Shown: positions 17,424 through 28,061, numbered from the stretch's first letter. The stretch is 64,000 bases of DNA from Sinobaca qinghaiensis (GCF_003610495.1 NZ_RAPK01000007.1:434001-498000); one strand, 5' to 3'. Notes: generated by a model from the letters alone, not told the origin. Numbers and translations: made by a program.

Positions 17424-18632
17424 TTAATCATTTATTGGCGTATAGTCTGCGTTGGCGGAATAATTGTTCCCGGCGTCCCACAGCAGGTATTCATCGATTC
17501 CCTGTTCATTTAGTGCCCTGATCTGCTCTTCTACTTCATGATCTCCATAGCTGATATAATTCCCGGCTCCCAGGTAGCTGGCAGTAAAGTCCTGGATCCA
17601 CGGGCGTGTTACCGGAGGGTTTTCCAAACCTCCGAGCACTTCATTTTCCAGCACCGCATACTCTTTTGTTAATTCGTAAGGATGCAGATCCGGCTTATCA
17701 ATATCAAAGGAACCTGGGCCCCAGTGGCTGGGATAGATCATGGAAGAAATAACATCGACATTTTCAGAAATACCCGTAAAACTCTGGCCGATGCCCGGCT
17801 CTGTTCCAACTACGGCTGAATTTCCGAATATGTCAACGGAAACCTCCACATCATATTTCCCCTGAAGCTCTTCTCTGGCATATTCAACGAAACTATTTAC
17901 CGCATTTACACGCTGTTCGGTATTTGTTCCTTCATCCCCGAAATCACCTCTCGAATATTCCAGAGCTTCATCGCGTGTCTCAAATCCTTCCGGGAAACGT
18001 ACATAGTCAAACTGTATTTCTTTGAATCCCAATTTTGCAGCTTCTTCTGCAATTTTCACATTGTAATCCCAGACTTCTTTTTCATAAGGATTGACGAAAG
18101 CTTCACCACGGGAGTTCTTCCATACTTCTCCGTTTTCAGTAAAAGAAAGATCCGGCCTTGCTTCTGCAAGTTCTGTATCTTTAAACACAACCACTCTTGC
18201 TATCGGATAAACTTCATGTTCTTCCAGCTGCTTCATCATTGCTTCCGGATCTGCGATGGTATTTACTCCTATTTCAGGCAGGTCTGAATCTTCCGGCGGC
18301 ATAAACGTAAGATTTCCAAAGTCATCCTTTATATCTATAACCATGGAGTTCAAATCTGTAGTTTCCAACAGATCATATAAGCCTGTCGATTTTTCTCCTA
18401 CAATAGAATTAGCTGTTACATAAACTCCTCTCACCGCATCCGGGTATTCGAAATTATATCCCGTGTTATATAAAAATCGGGATGACCCTTCAAACTGCAG
18501 CTCCATATTTCCTAATTCTTTATGAGGGTGCGCGCCTGCCTGCTCCTCAGCCTGCACCGGCTGTATGGTCTGGAGCGCTGCAAGGCCTCCCAATACGAGG
18601 ACTGTTCCTGCTTTAAATACTGTTCTTTTCAT
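17424..18632 (-). CDS. Secreted putative glycoside hydrolase (DUF4015/COG1306 type)
   Basis: This 402-residue exported protein has an N-terminal signal peptide with a likely cleavage after VQA (near residue 28). The body fits the TIM-barrel family of putative glycosidases, with RGVYVTANSIVG at the first strand, VIDIKDDFGNLTF, GFKEIQFDYVRFPEGF and EVSVDIFGNSAVV. Conserved acidic residues at strand ends are likely catalytic. DYVRFP is a family hallmark. No carbohydrate-binding domain is present and the substrate is unknown. It is transcribed alone and has a weak ribosome site (GGGGG). Confidence 0.8.
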   Translation of the reverse strand: MKRTVFKAGTVLVLGGLAALQTIQPVQAEEQAGAHPHKELGNMELQFEGSSRFLYNTGYNFEYPDAVRGVYVTANSIVGEKSTGLYDLLETTDLNSMVIDIKDDFGNLTFMPPEDSDLPEIGVNTIADPEAMMKQLEEHEVYPIARVVVFKDTELAEARPDLSFTENGEVWKNSRGEAFVNPYEKEVWDYNVKIAEEAAKLGFKEIQFDYVRFPEGFETRDEALEYSRGDFGDEGTNTEQRVNAVNSFVEYAREELQGKYDVEVSVDIFGNSAVVGTEPGIGQSFTGISENVDVISSMIYPSHWGPGSFDIDKPDLHPYELTKEYAVLENEVLGGLENPPVTRPWIQDFTASYLGAGNYISYGDHEVEEQIRALNEQGIDEYLLWDAGNNYSANADYTPIND

Positions 18633-18971
18633 AATTGCCCCCAGTTATATGTATGTATCTTTCTAGGTAAAATTATACATATGATTTGCATAATTACCAA
18701 GTCATAATTGTAATTATTTTCTTGTTTTTCTTTCTTTATGACTAGTTTTTGTCCGGAATCTGCTTAATATATAAAAAGGCCAAATCTATTTTCAAAAAGA
18801 GTATTTATACTTGCTTTTATGCTTTATTTTATGATATATTTATTAAAATATCTTCATTTAGGAAGGTCTCCTGAATGGGGACTATTTTTATATCTGGCAC
18901 TGCCTGTAAAATAATTATCATCTTATATAAAAGGTATACATTAAGCCAGTAAGATAAAAGGAGGAAAAAAC
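18633..18971. other. Divergent promoter region
   Basis: These 339 AT-rich bases separate the minus-strand glycosidase-like gene from the plus-strand HD gene and should hold promoters for both. No ORF with a ribosome site and no clear operator were seen. Confidence 0.4.
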
Positions 18972-19508
18972 ATGAGAAAAGTGACGCTGATGCAGATTTA
19001 TCAACACCCTATTACTCAGAAATACGTGAAGCGGTCCGGACTTGCTCATGCTATTTCTACTTCTTATCATGCATTCGAACTGGCAAAGCAATATCAGGTC
19101 GATCCAGACCTGGCTGTAAAAGCCGCTTTCCTGCATGATATGGGTCATTATGAATGGTATCGTGACGGAGAATGGGATTTTGATTCTTACAAAGCAAACG
19201 ATATTCATGCTATTAAAGGCGCTGAAAGAGCGCATAAGCTTCTGGTCCGCCTCGGAGAGGATCCGGTCACAGCTAAAGAAATAGCATTGGCTGTCCTGCT
19301 TCATACAGATTCTTATCTGCCCGAGCAGACCGTTTATCGTAACAGCCTGCAGGAAGTAGTAGCTCTCGCCGATGAAAAAGACGAGGAGCCTAACGGAAAC
19401 CATCACTACCGCCAGATCACTGACGAACTGGCCGCTAAGAAAATAGGCGACCTGGACCTGCGTATTGAAAAGTCCGTCAGTTCCGAATCTCTTCAAAACA
19501 CCCGCTAG
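18972..19508 (+). CDS. HD domain phosphohydrolase
   Basis: This is a 178-residue HD superfamily protein. Metal-binding residues are visible as an early His in SGLAHAISTSYHAFEL, the HD pair in AAFLHDMGHYEW, a later His near DIHAIKGAERAH, and LLHTDSYLP. It resembles the small HD hydrolases with unknown nucleotide or phosphoester substrates. AAAAGGAGG precedes the ATG. It is monocistronic, ending in a hairpin shared with the convergent YciI gene. Confidence 0.8.
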   Translation: MRKVTLMQIYQHPITQKYVKRSGLAHAISTSYHAFELAKQYQVDPDLAVKAAFLHDMGHYEWYRDGEWDFDSYKANDIHAIKGAERAHKLLVRLGEDPVTAKEIALAVLLHTDSYLPEQTVYRNSLQEVVALADEKDEEPNGNHHYRQITDELAAKKIGDLDLRIEKSVSSESLQNTR

Positions 19509-19569
19509 ACAACAGGCATTCCGGTAAAGCGTATAAGCTTTTATCCGGAATTGTTCTACATAAATGCGC

Positions 19570-19601
19570 AAAAAAGCCCGCCTAACCAGGCGGGCTTTTT
19601 T
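19570..19601. terminator. Bidirectional terminator
   Basis: The perfect hairpin AAAAAGCCCGCCT / AGGCGGGCTTTTT lies between convergent genes and works in both directions. Confidence 0.9.
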
Positions 19602-19611
19602 AAACGATTCT

Positions 19612-19884
19612 CTATTTCCACTCGCTGGATGTCATAACCCATTCGCGGATCTCATAAGTTCTTGCGCCTTCTTTAACAAAAGGATCTTCTTTTACCAGTT
19701 TTTCTGTTTCTTCATAGCTGGCTGCTCTGTACATTACTAGACCGCCGCTTCCATCAGCAAATTTCCCATAAGCGGAAACGCTGCCGCTCTCATGGAGTTT
19801 CTCAAGAAATTCCAGGTGCTGGGGACGGTACTGCGCGCTTTTTTCTTCATCTTTCATTGGCAGAAACACAGCATATATTGACAT
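19612..19884 (-). CDS. YciI family protein
   Basis: This 90-residue ferredoxin-like-fold protein is of the YCII family. It contains the conserved His (RPQHLEFLEKL) and the Asp of the DPF motif (KEDPFVKEGA), a His-Asp pair proposed to be catalytic. Relatives act as small dehalogenase-like or muconolactone-isomerase-like enzymes; the function of this one is unknown. It is transcribed alone. Confidence 0.85.
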   Translation of the reverse strand: MSIYAVFLPMKDEEKSAQYRPQHLEFLEKLHESGSVSAYGKFADGSGGLVMYRAASYEETEKLVKEDPFVKEGARTYEIREWVMTSSEWK

Positions 19885-20067
19885 ATAACCACTCTCCTTT
19901 TTATTTTCCTCCTTTATTATACATGTCAGCCTCTTTAAAACAAAAAAGAATATTTTCTATTTTTTTGAGATAGGACGGTTTTGGTTTACTTTTTCCTGTC
20001 CTAAGGTAAACTTAAGAAGGTCAAATCTGCAGTTATATTTTATTTTGCCATTAAAAGGAGAGAACGT

Positions 20068-21060
20068 ATGATTTACATTTTATTTCTTATCGCTGCTCTG
20101 GTTACCATTTTTGCTGCTGTTCAATTATCAACCTATGCTGATGTTATCAGTGAAAAATCAAAATGGGGAGGCATGATGGTCGGTACGATTCTTCTTGCCG
20201 GTGCCACTTCACTGCCTGAAGTTACAGCCAGTGTAACCGCCGTGTTAATTGACAGCCCGGACATAGCTGTAGGTAACGTGCTGGGAAGCAATTTATTTAA
20301 CATTTTAATAATAGGATTTTTTGACCTTGTTTACCGCAAAGACAAAATATTCGCCAGTATGGCAAGATCCAATATTTATACGGCACTGCTTGGCGTCTTT
20401 TTAACAGGCATGGTTTTCTTCGCCTTAATTATCAGAACAGATATTTCCATACTCGGTATCGGCATTGATTCCATTATTATATTATTAACTTATGTTATTG
20501 GCATGATCGCTATTAATAAATTCACCGGCTCCAATGAAGTAGCCGCTCCAGCGCTGGAAGCGAAATCTCCTGTTAAAAAGAAAAGCATTCCATTGAAAAA
20601 AGCGCAGACCGGCTTTCTTATTGCTGCTGTTATTACGTTAATAGCAGGCTCCGCTTTGACTTTCAGCGGTGATGGTATTGCTACAAGAACCGGTATTGGT
20701 GCCAGTTTCGTCGGAAGTTTCTTAATAGCTGCTTCTACTTCCCTGCCGGAAGGAGTTTCTGTTTTTATAGCACTGAAACTGCGTAACTACAATCTGGCAC
20801 TCGGTTCTATTTTAGGCAGTAATTTATTTAACATGATTTTGTTAACGGTAAGTGACATTTTCTATTTTAAAGGCCCTGTTATTGCCGCCTCCAGTCAAAC
20901 AAATTTAATTACGTCTACGGCCATAGCTCTTTTATCATGTATTCTCGTTTACTCGATTATGCGGGCCAGAAAAAAAGTTATTCGCTACTATACCCTTCCA
21001 TCGATCGCTATCGTCGTTATCTACTTTGTATCGTCTTACTTGATTTTTATTGCCAATTAA
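20068..21060 (+). CDS. Sodium/calcium exchanger family protein (CaCA superfamily)
   Basis: This 330-residue integral membrane antiporter has two homologous halves. The alpha-repeat motifs are GATSLPEVTASVTAVLID with GNVLGSNLFNILI in the first half, and AASTSLPEGVSVFIAL with GSILGSNLFNMIL in the second. They form the ion-binding site. About ten membrane segments are visible, with a short charged loop near residues 165-180. It probably exports Ca2+ using a Na+ or H+ gradient, but the specificity cannot be read. A small membrane protein gene follows 66 bp later. Confidence 0.88.
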   Translation: MIYILFLIAALVTIFAAVQLSTYADVISEKSKWGGMMVGTILLAGATSLPEVTASVTAVLIDSPDIAVGNVLGSNLFNILIIGFFDLVYRKDKIFASMARSNIYTALLGVFLTGMVFFALIIRTDISILGIGIDSIIILLTYVIGMIAINKFTGSNEVAAPALEAKSPVKKKSIPLKKAQTGFLIAAVITLIAGSALTFSGDGIATRTGIGASFVGSFLIAASTSLPEGVSVFIALKLRNYNLALGSILGSNLFNMILLTVSDIFYFKGPVIAASSQTNLITSTAIALLSCILVYSIMRARKKVIRYYTLPSIAIVVIYFVSSYLIFIAN

Positions 21061-21126
21061 AAAAACCAAACGTAAGAGCAGAGGCCGGAGTGCCGCTGCT
21101 CTTCTATGTATAAAGGAGGGCAGACC

Positions 21127-21315
21127 ATGTTTAAAATACAACTGCTCCTAATTGTATCAGCCATCTGTATTGTTATAAGTATTCTTTTTTCCTACAGCGG
21201 TTTATTTCCGGATGCAGATGCCATTCTTCCCTTTTTACTGCCTGCTTCCTTTCTTCTATGGTGTTTTTATACAGCCAAGAAGCATTCTAGTAAAAAAAAT
21301 ACAAGAAACGACTGA
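21127..21315 (+). CDS. Small two-segment membrane protein
   Basis: This 62-residue protein has two hydrophobic segments (IQLLLIVSAICIVISILF and ILPFLLPASFLLWCFY) and a basic tail KKHSSKKNTRND. The ATG at 21127 has AAAGGAGGG six bases upstream, better than an in-frame start at 21106. It may be co-transcribed with the exchanger gene. No family was recognised. Confidence 0.65.
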   Translation: MFKIQLLLIVSAICIVISILFSYSGLFPDADAILPFLLPASFLLWCFYTAKKHSSKKNTRND

Positions 21316-21320
21316 TTTCG

Positions 21321-21349
21321 TTTACTCTGCCAGGTAGTTTCGATATGAT
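21321..21349 (+). promoter_or_regulatory. Candidate SigmaA promoter of trpS
   Basis: TTTACT and TATGAT are separated by 17 bases, about 40 bp before the trpS ATG. No T-box leader is present; the leader is too short for one. Confidence 0.5.
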
Positions 21350-21367
21350 ATGAAAGGAAGCAGTTAA

Positions 21368-22373
<1,006 letters not shown>

Positions 22374-22375
<2 letters not shown>

Positions 22376-22412
22376 AAAAGACAAGCCTGGGACCTCCAGG
22401 TTTGTCTTTTTT
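22374..22412. terminator. Bidirectional terminator after trpS
   Basis: The hairpin AAAAAGACAAGCCTGG / CCAGGTTTGTCTTTTT is flanked by A and T runs. It overlaps the trpS stop and the end of the convergent 37-residue gene. Confidence 0.85.
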
Positions 22413-22524
22413 AATACCCGTTTCGTTTCTTCCATACTTTGCCGACAAACAATATAGCGGCAAACGTTCCGAAAAAATAGATGGCTGTAAAAATCTGCAT
22501 GACTAAATAAGCAAAACCTTCCAT
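22411..22524 (-). CDS. 37-residue single-pass membrane protein
   Basis: A GAAAGGGG ribosome site precedes the ATG at 22524, opening MEGFAYLVMQIFTAIYFFGT and ending in KVWKKRNGY. It has one hydrophobic segment and a positively charged C-terminus. A longer frame to 22611 lacks a ribosome site. The family was not recognised, and the short length keeps confidence moderate. Confidence 0.55.
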   Translation of the reverse strand: MEGFAYLVMQIFTAIYFFGTFAAILFVGKVWKKRNGY

Positions 22525-22663
22525 TGTCCAGCCCCTTTCCCGTATGTACCTAATTTCAGTATAATCGAGCTCCTTTACGTTGTAAACGCATTCTTTATGA
22601 TTAGTTTCCATTTGCCGCTATTCATCCTATACTATAGGTATGTCATACCATACAGGTGAGGTT

Positions 22664-22948
22664 ATGGAAACGAGCCGGGAACGAAAACAGGAATATTATT
22701 ACCGGAAATTATCCGAATACGATGAACTCGTAACAGAAATTAATCAGCTTTCCAGAGAGCTCGGCAATGAAACCCTGCTGACTCATTTGCGGTTATATAA
22801 GGAGCAAAAAGACCAGATAGAAGATATTATGTCCTACTTTGATAGAGTCGGCATGCAGCCGGAAAAAAATTCGGCTGAATCCATTCTTTCCCTGGGGCTT
22901 CTTGAACTTCATAAATCACTAATGAATATTAAAGGCACAAGAAGATAG
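22664..22948 (+). CDS. Hypothetical charged helical protein
   Basis: This 94-residue, highly charged protein has likely coiled-coil stretches (ERKQEYYYRKLSEYDELVTE and LRLYKEQKDQIEDIM). AGGTGAGG precedes the ATG at 22664. It lies 11 bp before the DHH-CBS-nucleotidyltransferase fusion and is almost surely co-transcribed with it, so a functional link is possible. No known domain was seen. Confidence 0.65.
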   Translation: METSRERKQEYYYRKLSEYDELVTEINQLSRELGNETLLTHLRLYKEQKDQIEDIMSYFDRVGMQPEKNSAESILSLGLLELHKSLMNIKGTRR

Positions 22949-22959
22949 GAGGGTATCTG

Positions 22960-25503
22960 ATGGAGGTAATCTTAACTCACAATAAAAGCGATTTTGATGC
23001 CCTGGCATCTTCCGTTGCTGCAAAAAAACTTCATCCGGAAGCTCTTGTTATTCTTCATGACGATATTCAGGAAAACGTGCGCCATTACCTGGCTATATAC
23101 CGGGATCATTTTTCTTTTATTAAACGATCTGATGTAGATTGGCGCCATGTAACCACCTGTATTTTAACAGATACGGGCTCCCCCGCTTCCGCTGCTGAAG
23201 AAACCGATATGCTGCCGGAGCAGGCGGCTGTTGTGATTTATGATCATCATCCTCCTCCAAAAAAGAAACTGAAAAATTACGTATACATTATGGAGCCGAC
23301 AGGATCTGCGACTTCTATTCTTGTGAACCGAATAAAAGAAAAGCAGCTCGATATTACCAGTGAAGAAGCAACTCTTTTCGGCCTTGGTATTTACGCGGAT
23401 ACAGGCTCCTTTATGTTCTCCCACACATCAAAAAAAGATATGGAGGCTGTGCTTTATTTAATGGATTACGGTATGAACCTGGAAATTATCCGTCAATTTA
23501 ATGAGGAAACCTTAAATAAAAAACAACAGAAGCTATTCCACCAGCTGTTATCTAAACAGGAAACAATGGAAAAAAACGGCGTCCGCATTACCTTATGCCG
23601 TATTACAGTACCTCAGCTGGAAGGCCAGCTTAATACCGTAACAGAAAAATTACTGGAAATGATCAATACAGATGCGGTAATTACGCTTGTCCACACAAGA
23701 AATAAATCATTTATCGTAGGCCGCTCCCGTACCCGCCGTTTTTCTATCCTTTCGCTCGTAAAACCATTCGGAGGCAGCGGACACCTTGGTGCGGCCGGAC
23801 TTTCCCTGCGCGGCGAGCCTGACGCTGTATATGAACAGCTGTGTGCGGTCATACCGGAATGTATGGAGCCCAGTACTTCTGCACGTACGATTATGTCCCG
23901 CCCTGTTAAAACCGTTACGTCGGATACGAGTGTAGAAGATGCCTACAATTTAATGCTTCGATTCGGCCACAATGGTTTTCCCGTTGTAAACGAAAACGAC
24001 GAATTGGAAGGTATCATTTCCAGAAGAGATCTCGACAAAGCGATGCAGCATAAGCTGGCCCACGCTCCAGTCAAAGGATATATGAGCTCCAACCCATACT
24101 ATGCTGCTGAGACAGATTCCATCGAATACGTCCAGAAATTAATGATTCAGCATAACATCGGCAGAGTACCTGTATTCGGCGATTCCGGTACCATTACCGG
24201 TATTATTTCCAGAACCGACATGATTGACTGGATGCAGCAGGATACCGCCTATGCTGTACAAAAGAAGAAAAATATTGCTACTTATATTAAGCAGTACCTG
24301 CAGCCGCCCATTGCGTTTCTGCTTGAAGAAATCGGAATTAAAGCTGAAAAAGAAGGTCTGCACGCCTACATTACCGGTGGAATGATCCGCGATTTAATTA
24401 TGGAGCGCCCCAGCGAAGATATGGATATTATTATTGAAGGGGATGCGCCATCATTTGCTGCCGCTTATGCAGAAGAAAAAATGGGAACCGTGCATATTCA
24501 TGAATCGTTTGGCACAGCTACTGTGACCCTTCCCGACCAGATAAAAGTTGATTTTTCCAGCGCCAGAACCGAATATTATGAACGGCCTGCTTCCCTGCCT
24601 ACGGTTCGTCATTCAAATATTAGAGAAGATTTATACCGCCGGGATTTTACAATTAATGCAATGGCCGCTTCTATATGCCCGGGCACCTTTGGAGACCTCC
24701 TGGACTTCTTTAAAGGCTGGGAAGATATAAAAGAAAAAACACTCCGGGTGCTTCATAATCTCAGCTATGTCGAAGATCCCACCCGTATTCTGCGCGGCCT
24801 CAGGTTCGAATACCGCCTGTCTTTTCGAATGGATGAACGAGCCGAGCGCCTTGCTAAAGAAGCAGGCAGTTCCATTAAAACGCTCTCCAACAGCAGGACG
24901 ATTAACGAAATGAAACTTCTTTTTAAGGAGACCGATCCATATTTCAGCCTGGAGCGTCTTTATGAGCTGGACGTGCTGGATGATTTTCTCCCCCATGCTT
25001 ATTGGGGCTTCCGTGCTAAAGAAATGCTTGAACACTGGGCAGTGCCGCTTTACCGGGAATCCTGGTTTCACTATCTGCTCTGCCTTTACATGGAAAAACC
25101 CGACCTTCTCGCAAAAGCGCGCTTTTTAGCCGTATCTAAAGAGCAGAAACGATTTTTAGAGTCTTTTATTTATCTATCGGGGCTTCCAAGATCTTTTTAT
25201 ATGCAGAGACTCGGCACGATACATGATGCCCTATCTTCCTGCCGCAGCGAAGACCTGGAGGCTGTCAGCGCTTATTTCAAATATGCTTTGTCCGATTACG
25301 CTGTCAGTGAAGCTCTGCTGGATTATCAAACAAAGCGGCAGCAGCTTCCTCTGCTCCGGGGCACCGATTTAATTGCAGCCGGGATGACGCCTTCCCGTGA
25401 CTTCCGGCATTATTTATTTGAAGTGGAGAAAGCAGCTCTTAATGGGGAAATGACTACAAAGCAGGAAGCCCTTCAATTTGTTACCGGACGGCTGCAGACG
25501 TAA
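22960..25503 (+). CDS. DHH-CBS-tRNA nucleotidyltransferase fusion (probable A-adding enzyme)
   Basis: This is an 847-residue multidomain protein. Residues 1-300 are a DHH phosphoesterase: HNKSDFDALAS, ILTDTG, YDHHPPP, then the DHHA1 motif GGSGHLGAAG. Residues about 308-425 hold two CBS domains (TIMSRPVKTV to ISRRDLDKA, and YMSSNPYYA to IISRTDMIDW). Residues about 450-845 are a class II tRNA nucleotidyltransferase/poly(A) polymerase head (ITGGMIRDLIM, then DMDIII with the two catalytic Asp, then RRDFTINAMA and DPTRILRGLRFEYR). The same layout is found in Aquifex, where the large protein adds only the terminal A of tRNA CCA ends. Bacillus halodurans also splits CC- and A-addition. The A-adding role here is inference; the DHH/CBS part may cleave or sense a nucleotide. 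Confidence 0.85.
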   Translation: MEVILTHNKSDFDALASSVAAKKLHPEALVILHDDIQENVRHYLAIYRDHFSFIKRSDVDWRHVTTCILTDTGSPASAAEETDMLPEQAAVVIYDHHPPPKKKLKNYVYIMEPTGSATSILVNRIKEKQLDITSEEATLFGLGIYADTGSFMFSHTSKKDMEAVLYLMDYGMNLEIIRQFNEETLNKKQQKLFHQLLSKQETMEKNGVRITLCRITVPQLEGQLNTVTEKLLEMINTDAVITLVHTRNKSFIVGRSRTRRFSILSLVKPFGGSGHLGAAGLSLRGEPDAVYEQLCAVIPECMEPSTSARTIMSRPVKTVTSDTSVEDAYNLMLRFGHNGFPVVNENDELEGIISRRDLDKAMQHKLAHAPVKGYMSSNPYYAAETDSIEYVQKLMIQHNIGRVPVFGDSGTITGIISRTDMIDWMQQDTAYAVQKKKNIATYIKQYLQPPIAFLLEEIGIKAEKEGLHAYITGGMIRDLIMERPSEDMDIIIEGDAPSFAAAYAEEKMGTVHIHESFGTATVTLPDQIKVDFSSARTEYYERPASLPTVRHSNIREDLYRRDFTINAMAASICPGTFGDLLDFFKGWEDIKEKTLRVLHNLSYVEDPTRILRGLRFEYRLSFRMDERAERLAKEAGSSIKTLSNSRTINEMKLLFKETDPYFSLERLYELDVLDDFLPHAYWGFRAKEMLEHWAVPLYRESWFHYLLCLYMEKPDLLAKARFLAVSKEQKRFLESFIYLSGLPRSFYMQRLGTIHDALSSCRSEDLEAVSAYFKYALSDYAVSEALLDYQTKRQQLPLLRGTDLIAAGMTPSRDFRHYLFEVEKAALNGEMTTKQEALQFVTGRLQT

Positions 25504-25540
25504 AAAAGAAGGAAAGCCCGACGAGGGCCTTCCTTCTTTT
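25504..25540. terminator. Bidirectional terminator between the fusion gene and fabF
   Basis: The hairpin AGAAGGAAAGCCC / GGGCCTTCCTTCT is flanked by A and T runs and sits between two convergent stops. Confidence 0.85.
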
Positions 25541-26784
25541 TATTCTGTAAATTCTTTAAATACGATGGTAGCATTGTGGCCGCCAAAACCAAGAGAGTTA
25601 CTGAGAACGGCTTTTATTTCTTTTTCCTGTGCTTTATTTGGCACGTAGTTAAGATCACAGTCCGGATCAGGTTCTTCGTAATTAATAGTCGGCGGTGCTG
25701 TATTCGTCTGCATTGCTTTTAAAGAGAAAATTGCCTCGATTCCTCCGGCAGCTCCAAGCAGATGACCCGTCATTGATTTAGTAGAACTTACGAGCAGATC
25801 ATAGGCATGATCTTTAAATACGGTTTTGAGAGCCTGTGTTTCAAACTTATCGTTATAGGCTGTACTTGTACCGTGGGCATTTACATAGGTTATATCCTCC
25901 GGCGCGAGACCGGCATCGGCTATAGCCTGCGTCATTGCCCGGACAGCTCCTTCCCCTTCCGGCGCAGGGGCGGTAAGATGATAAGCATCTCCTGTACCTG
26001 CATAGCCGACGATTTCACCGTAAATCGGCGCATTCCGTTTTTGAGCCGACTCCAGGGATTCCAGTATTAAAACGCCGGCACCTTCTCCCATTACAAATCC
26101 ATTACGGTTTTTATCGAACGGCCGTGATGCGCGGGACGGATCTTCATTCGTTGAGACTGCTTTAGCAGAGCAGAATCCTGCTACTGCCATATTCGTAATC
26201 GGTGCTTCTGCTCCACCCGTGATCATCGCATCAGCATCTCCGCGCTGAATTACTTTAAAAGCATCACCAATGGAGTTTGTTCCGGAGGCACATGCTGTTA
26301 CTGTGCAGGAATTCAATCCTTTTGCTCCGGTAAAAATGGAAACCTGCCCGGCTGCCATATCCGGAATCATCATTGGCACAAAGAAAGGGCTGACCCGCTT
26401 ATAGCCTTTTTTCTGGAAGTTTAAAAACTGCTGTTCATACGTTTCCATTCCTCCAATGCCTGATCCAATCCATACACCAATACGAGGTGCATTTTCTTCC
26501 GTAATTTCGTAGTTGGCGTCCTCGAGCGCCATTTTTGCAGAAGCTACTGCAAATTGCGTGAATCGGTCCATTTTACGGCTTTCTTTTTTTTCAACATAAG
26601 CATCCATATCAAAATTTTGAACTTCTGCAGCCGTTTTCATTGGAAATTCGTCTTTATTTACACGTGTCAGTTCTCCAATACCGGAAACACCATTTACAAC
26701 GTTGTTCCACGCTGTTTCCACATCGTTTCCCAGTGGATTAACCGTGCCCAGACCTGTTACTACTACCCGGTGTTCGCCGCTCAT
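25540..26784 (-). CDS. fabF: 3-oxoacyl-ACP synthase II FabF
   Basis: This condensing enzyme elongates acyl-ACP with malonyl-ACP. The active Cys is in [14 protein letters not shown], and the two His are in [14 protein letters not shown] and [13 protein letters not shown]. The [13 protein letters not shown] end is typical. The ATG at 26784 is preferred over 26790 because GGGGAG would otherwise touch the start codon; the product has 414 residues. It lies 32 bp after fabH, and both are expected to be controlled by the FapR-like box upstream. Confidence 0.96.
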   Translation of the reverse strand: MSGEHRVVVTGLGTVNPLGNDVETAWNNVVNGVSGIGELTRVNKDEFPMKTAAEVQNFDMDAYVEKKESRKMDRFTQFAVASAKMALEDANYEITEENAPRIGVWIGSGIGGMETYEQQFLNFQKKGYKRVSPFFVPMMIPDMAAGQVSIFTGAKGLNSCTVTACASGTNSIGDAFKVIQRGDADAMITGGAEAPITNMAVAGFCSAKAVSTNEDPSRASRPFDKNRNGFVMGEGAGVLILESLESAQKRNAPIYGEIVGYAGTGDAYHLTAPAPEGEGAVRAMTQAIADAGLAPEDITYVNAHGTSTAYNDKFETQALKTVFKDHAYDLLVSSTKSMTGHLLGAAGGIEAIFSLKAMQTNTAPPTINYEEPDPDCDLNYVPNKAQEKEIKAVLSNSLGFGGHNATIVFKEFTE

Positions 26785-26816
26785 ATTCATCTCCCCTTCA
26801 TACTTTTATCAGCTTA

Positions 26817-27752
26817 TTATTTTCCCCAGCGTATAGCTGCAGCTCCCCAAACCAGACCCGATCCAAATCCGACAAGAACTACTACGTCGCCGTCTTTAAT
26901 TTTTCCATTCTTCAACTCTTCAACCATCGCAATAGGTATAGAGGAAGAGGAGGTATTGCCGTATTTATTAACGGTTACTGCCATTTTTTCTTTTGGCAGA
27001 TCCAGACGTTCACGGGCTGCTTCCATAATACGAATGTTAGCCTGATGCGGAACCAAAAAGTCGACATCGTCTTTTGTGAGACCGGCTTTTTTCAGAACGC
27101 TCAGGGAGGATTCCCCCATCTGGCGCACGGCAAATTTAAACACTTCCCGTCCGTTCATAATCATCTGTGGGTCCTGACGGATATGCATTGCTCCTGCTCC
27201 ATCTGCTCCAAGCTCAATAGCAAGAACACCTTTATCATCGGCTACCGGTCCCATCACTACAGCTCCAGCACCATCTCCAAACAGCACGGCTGTGTTGCGG
27301 TCAGTCATGTCCGTAATCTTTGTAAGTTTTTCCACTCCGACTACAAGTACATTTTTATAAGTCTCTGTTTTGATATACTGCTCCGCTACGGACATTCCGT
27401 AAATAAAACCTGCACAGGCAGCGCTGATGTCCATAGCCGCCGCATTAACGGCTCCGAGCCTTGTTTGAATTAATGCTGAAACAGAAGGAAAAGGGTAGTC
27501 CGGGGTTACGGTGGCTACAAGAATAAGGTCAATATCTTCTCCGGACAATCCGGCATCGTCCATTGCCTCTTTCGCTGAATGATACGCCATATCAGACGTG
27601 TCGACATCATCCTCTGCAAATATTCTACTCTCTATTCCTGTTCTCGTTCGAATCCACTCATCGCTTGTATCCAGTGTTTTTTCGAAGTCAAAGTTGGTCA
27701 CTTTCCGGCCTTCCGTAAAACTTCCAATACCTAATATTCCTGCATTTCTCAT
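26817..27752 (-). CDS. fabH: 3-oxoacyl-ACP synthase III FabH
   Basis: This enzyme starts fatty acid synthesis by condensing acyl-CoA (branched primers in Bacilli) with malonyl-ACP. The catalytic triad is visible: Cys in [12 protein letters not shown], His in [13 protein letters not shown], and Asn in [13 protein letters not shown]. At 311 residues the length is normal. It is first in the fabH-fabF operon, with a FapR-like operator about 54 bp upstream. Confidence 0.96.
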   Translation of the reverse strand: MRNAGILGIGSFTEGRKVTNFDFEKTLDTSDEWIRTRTGIESRIFAEDDVDTSDMAYHSAKEAMDDAGLSGEDIDLILVATVTPDYPFPSVSALIQTRLGAVNAAAMDISAACAGFIYGMSVAEQYIKTETYKNVLVVGVEKLTKITDMTDRNTAVLFGDGAGAVVMGPVADDKGVLAIELGADGAGAMHIRQDPQMIMNGREVFKFAVRQMGESSLSVLKKAGLTKDDVDFLVPHQANIRIMEAARERLDLPKEKMAVTVNKYGNTSSSSIPIAMVEELKNGKIKDGDVVVLVGFGSGLVWGAAAIRWGK

Positions 27753-27805
27753 GTATTATCTCTCCTCGGCAGGCAGCTAAGTAAATGCCTGCAGGTTATA
27801 CTTAA

Positions 27806-27823
27806 TTATAGTACCTGGTTCTA
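27806..27823. promoter_or_regulatory. FapR-like operator upstream of fabH-fabF
   Basis: TTATAGTACCTGGTTCTAA matches the FapR palindrome (TTAGTACCTGNTACTAA) closely in its core AGTACCTG-TTCTAA. Its position in the leader/promoter of fabHF agrees with the known FapR regulon. A second site lies at 4254. Confidence 0.7.
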
Positions 27824-27872
27824 ATTTTAATTCATTTTTAAAGATCTGTCTATTTTTCGAAAGCAGGAACGC

Positions 27873-28061
27873 TTATTTATTTTCTTTAGCGTCCTCGTAG
27901 CCCATCTCGTATGCTTCACTCATTACCTGCATCAGCATTTCAAGAGCCGGCTGCAAATCATGCATATCCAGTTCAATCCCTTTGTTATTCAAAAAAGACT
28001 GCCCCTCCTGCACATGCCTCATTGCTACTTCCATAAAACGCATATTCAATTCCTGATCCAT
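27873..28061 (-). CDS. comZ: ComG operon repressor ComZ
   Basis: This 62-residue acidic helical protein begins MDQELNMRFMEVAMRHVQEG and ends in EMGYEDAKENK. B. subtilis ComZ (63 residues) lies at the same place beside fabHA and lowers comG expression. The ATG at 28061 follows AGGAGGAATAG; the longer frame to 28157 would overlap the upstream small gene and lacks a ribosome site. It is probably co-transcribed with the 55-residue membrane protein 19 bp upstream. Confidence 0.88.
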   Translation of the reverse strand: MDQELNMRFMEVAMRHVQEGQSFLNNKGIELDMHDLQPALEMLMQVMSEAYEMGYEDAKENK

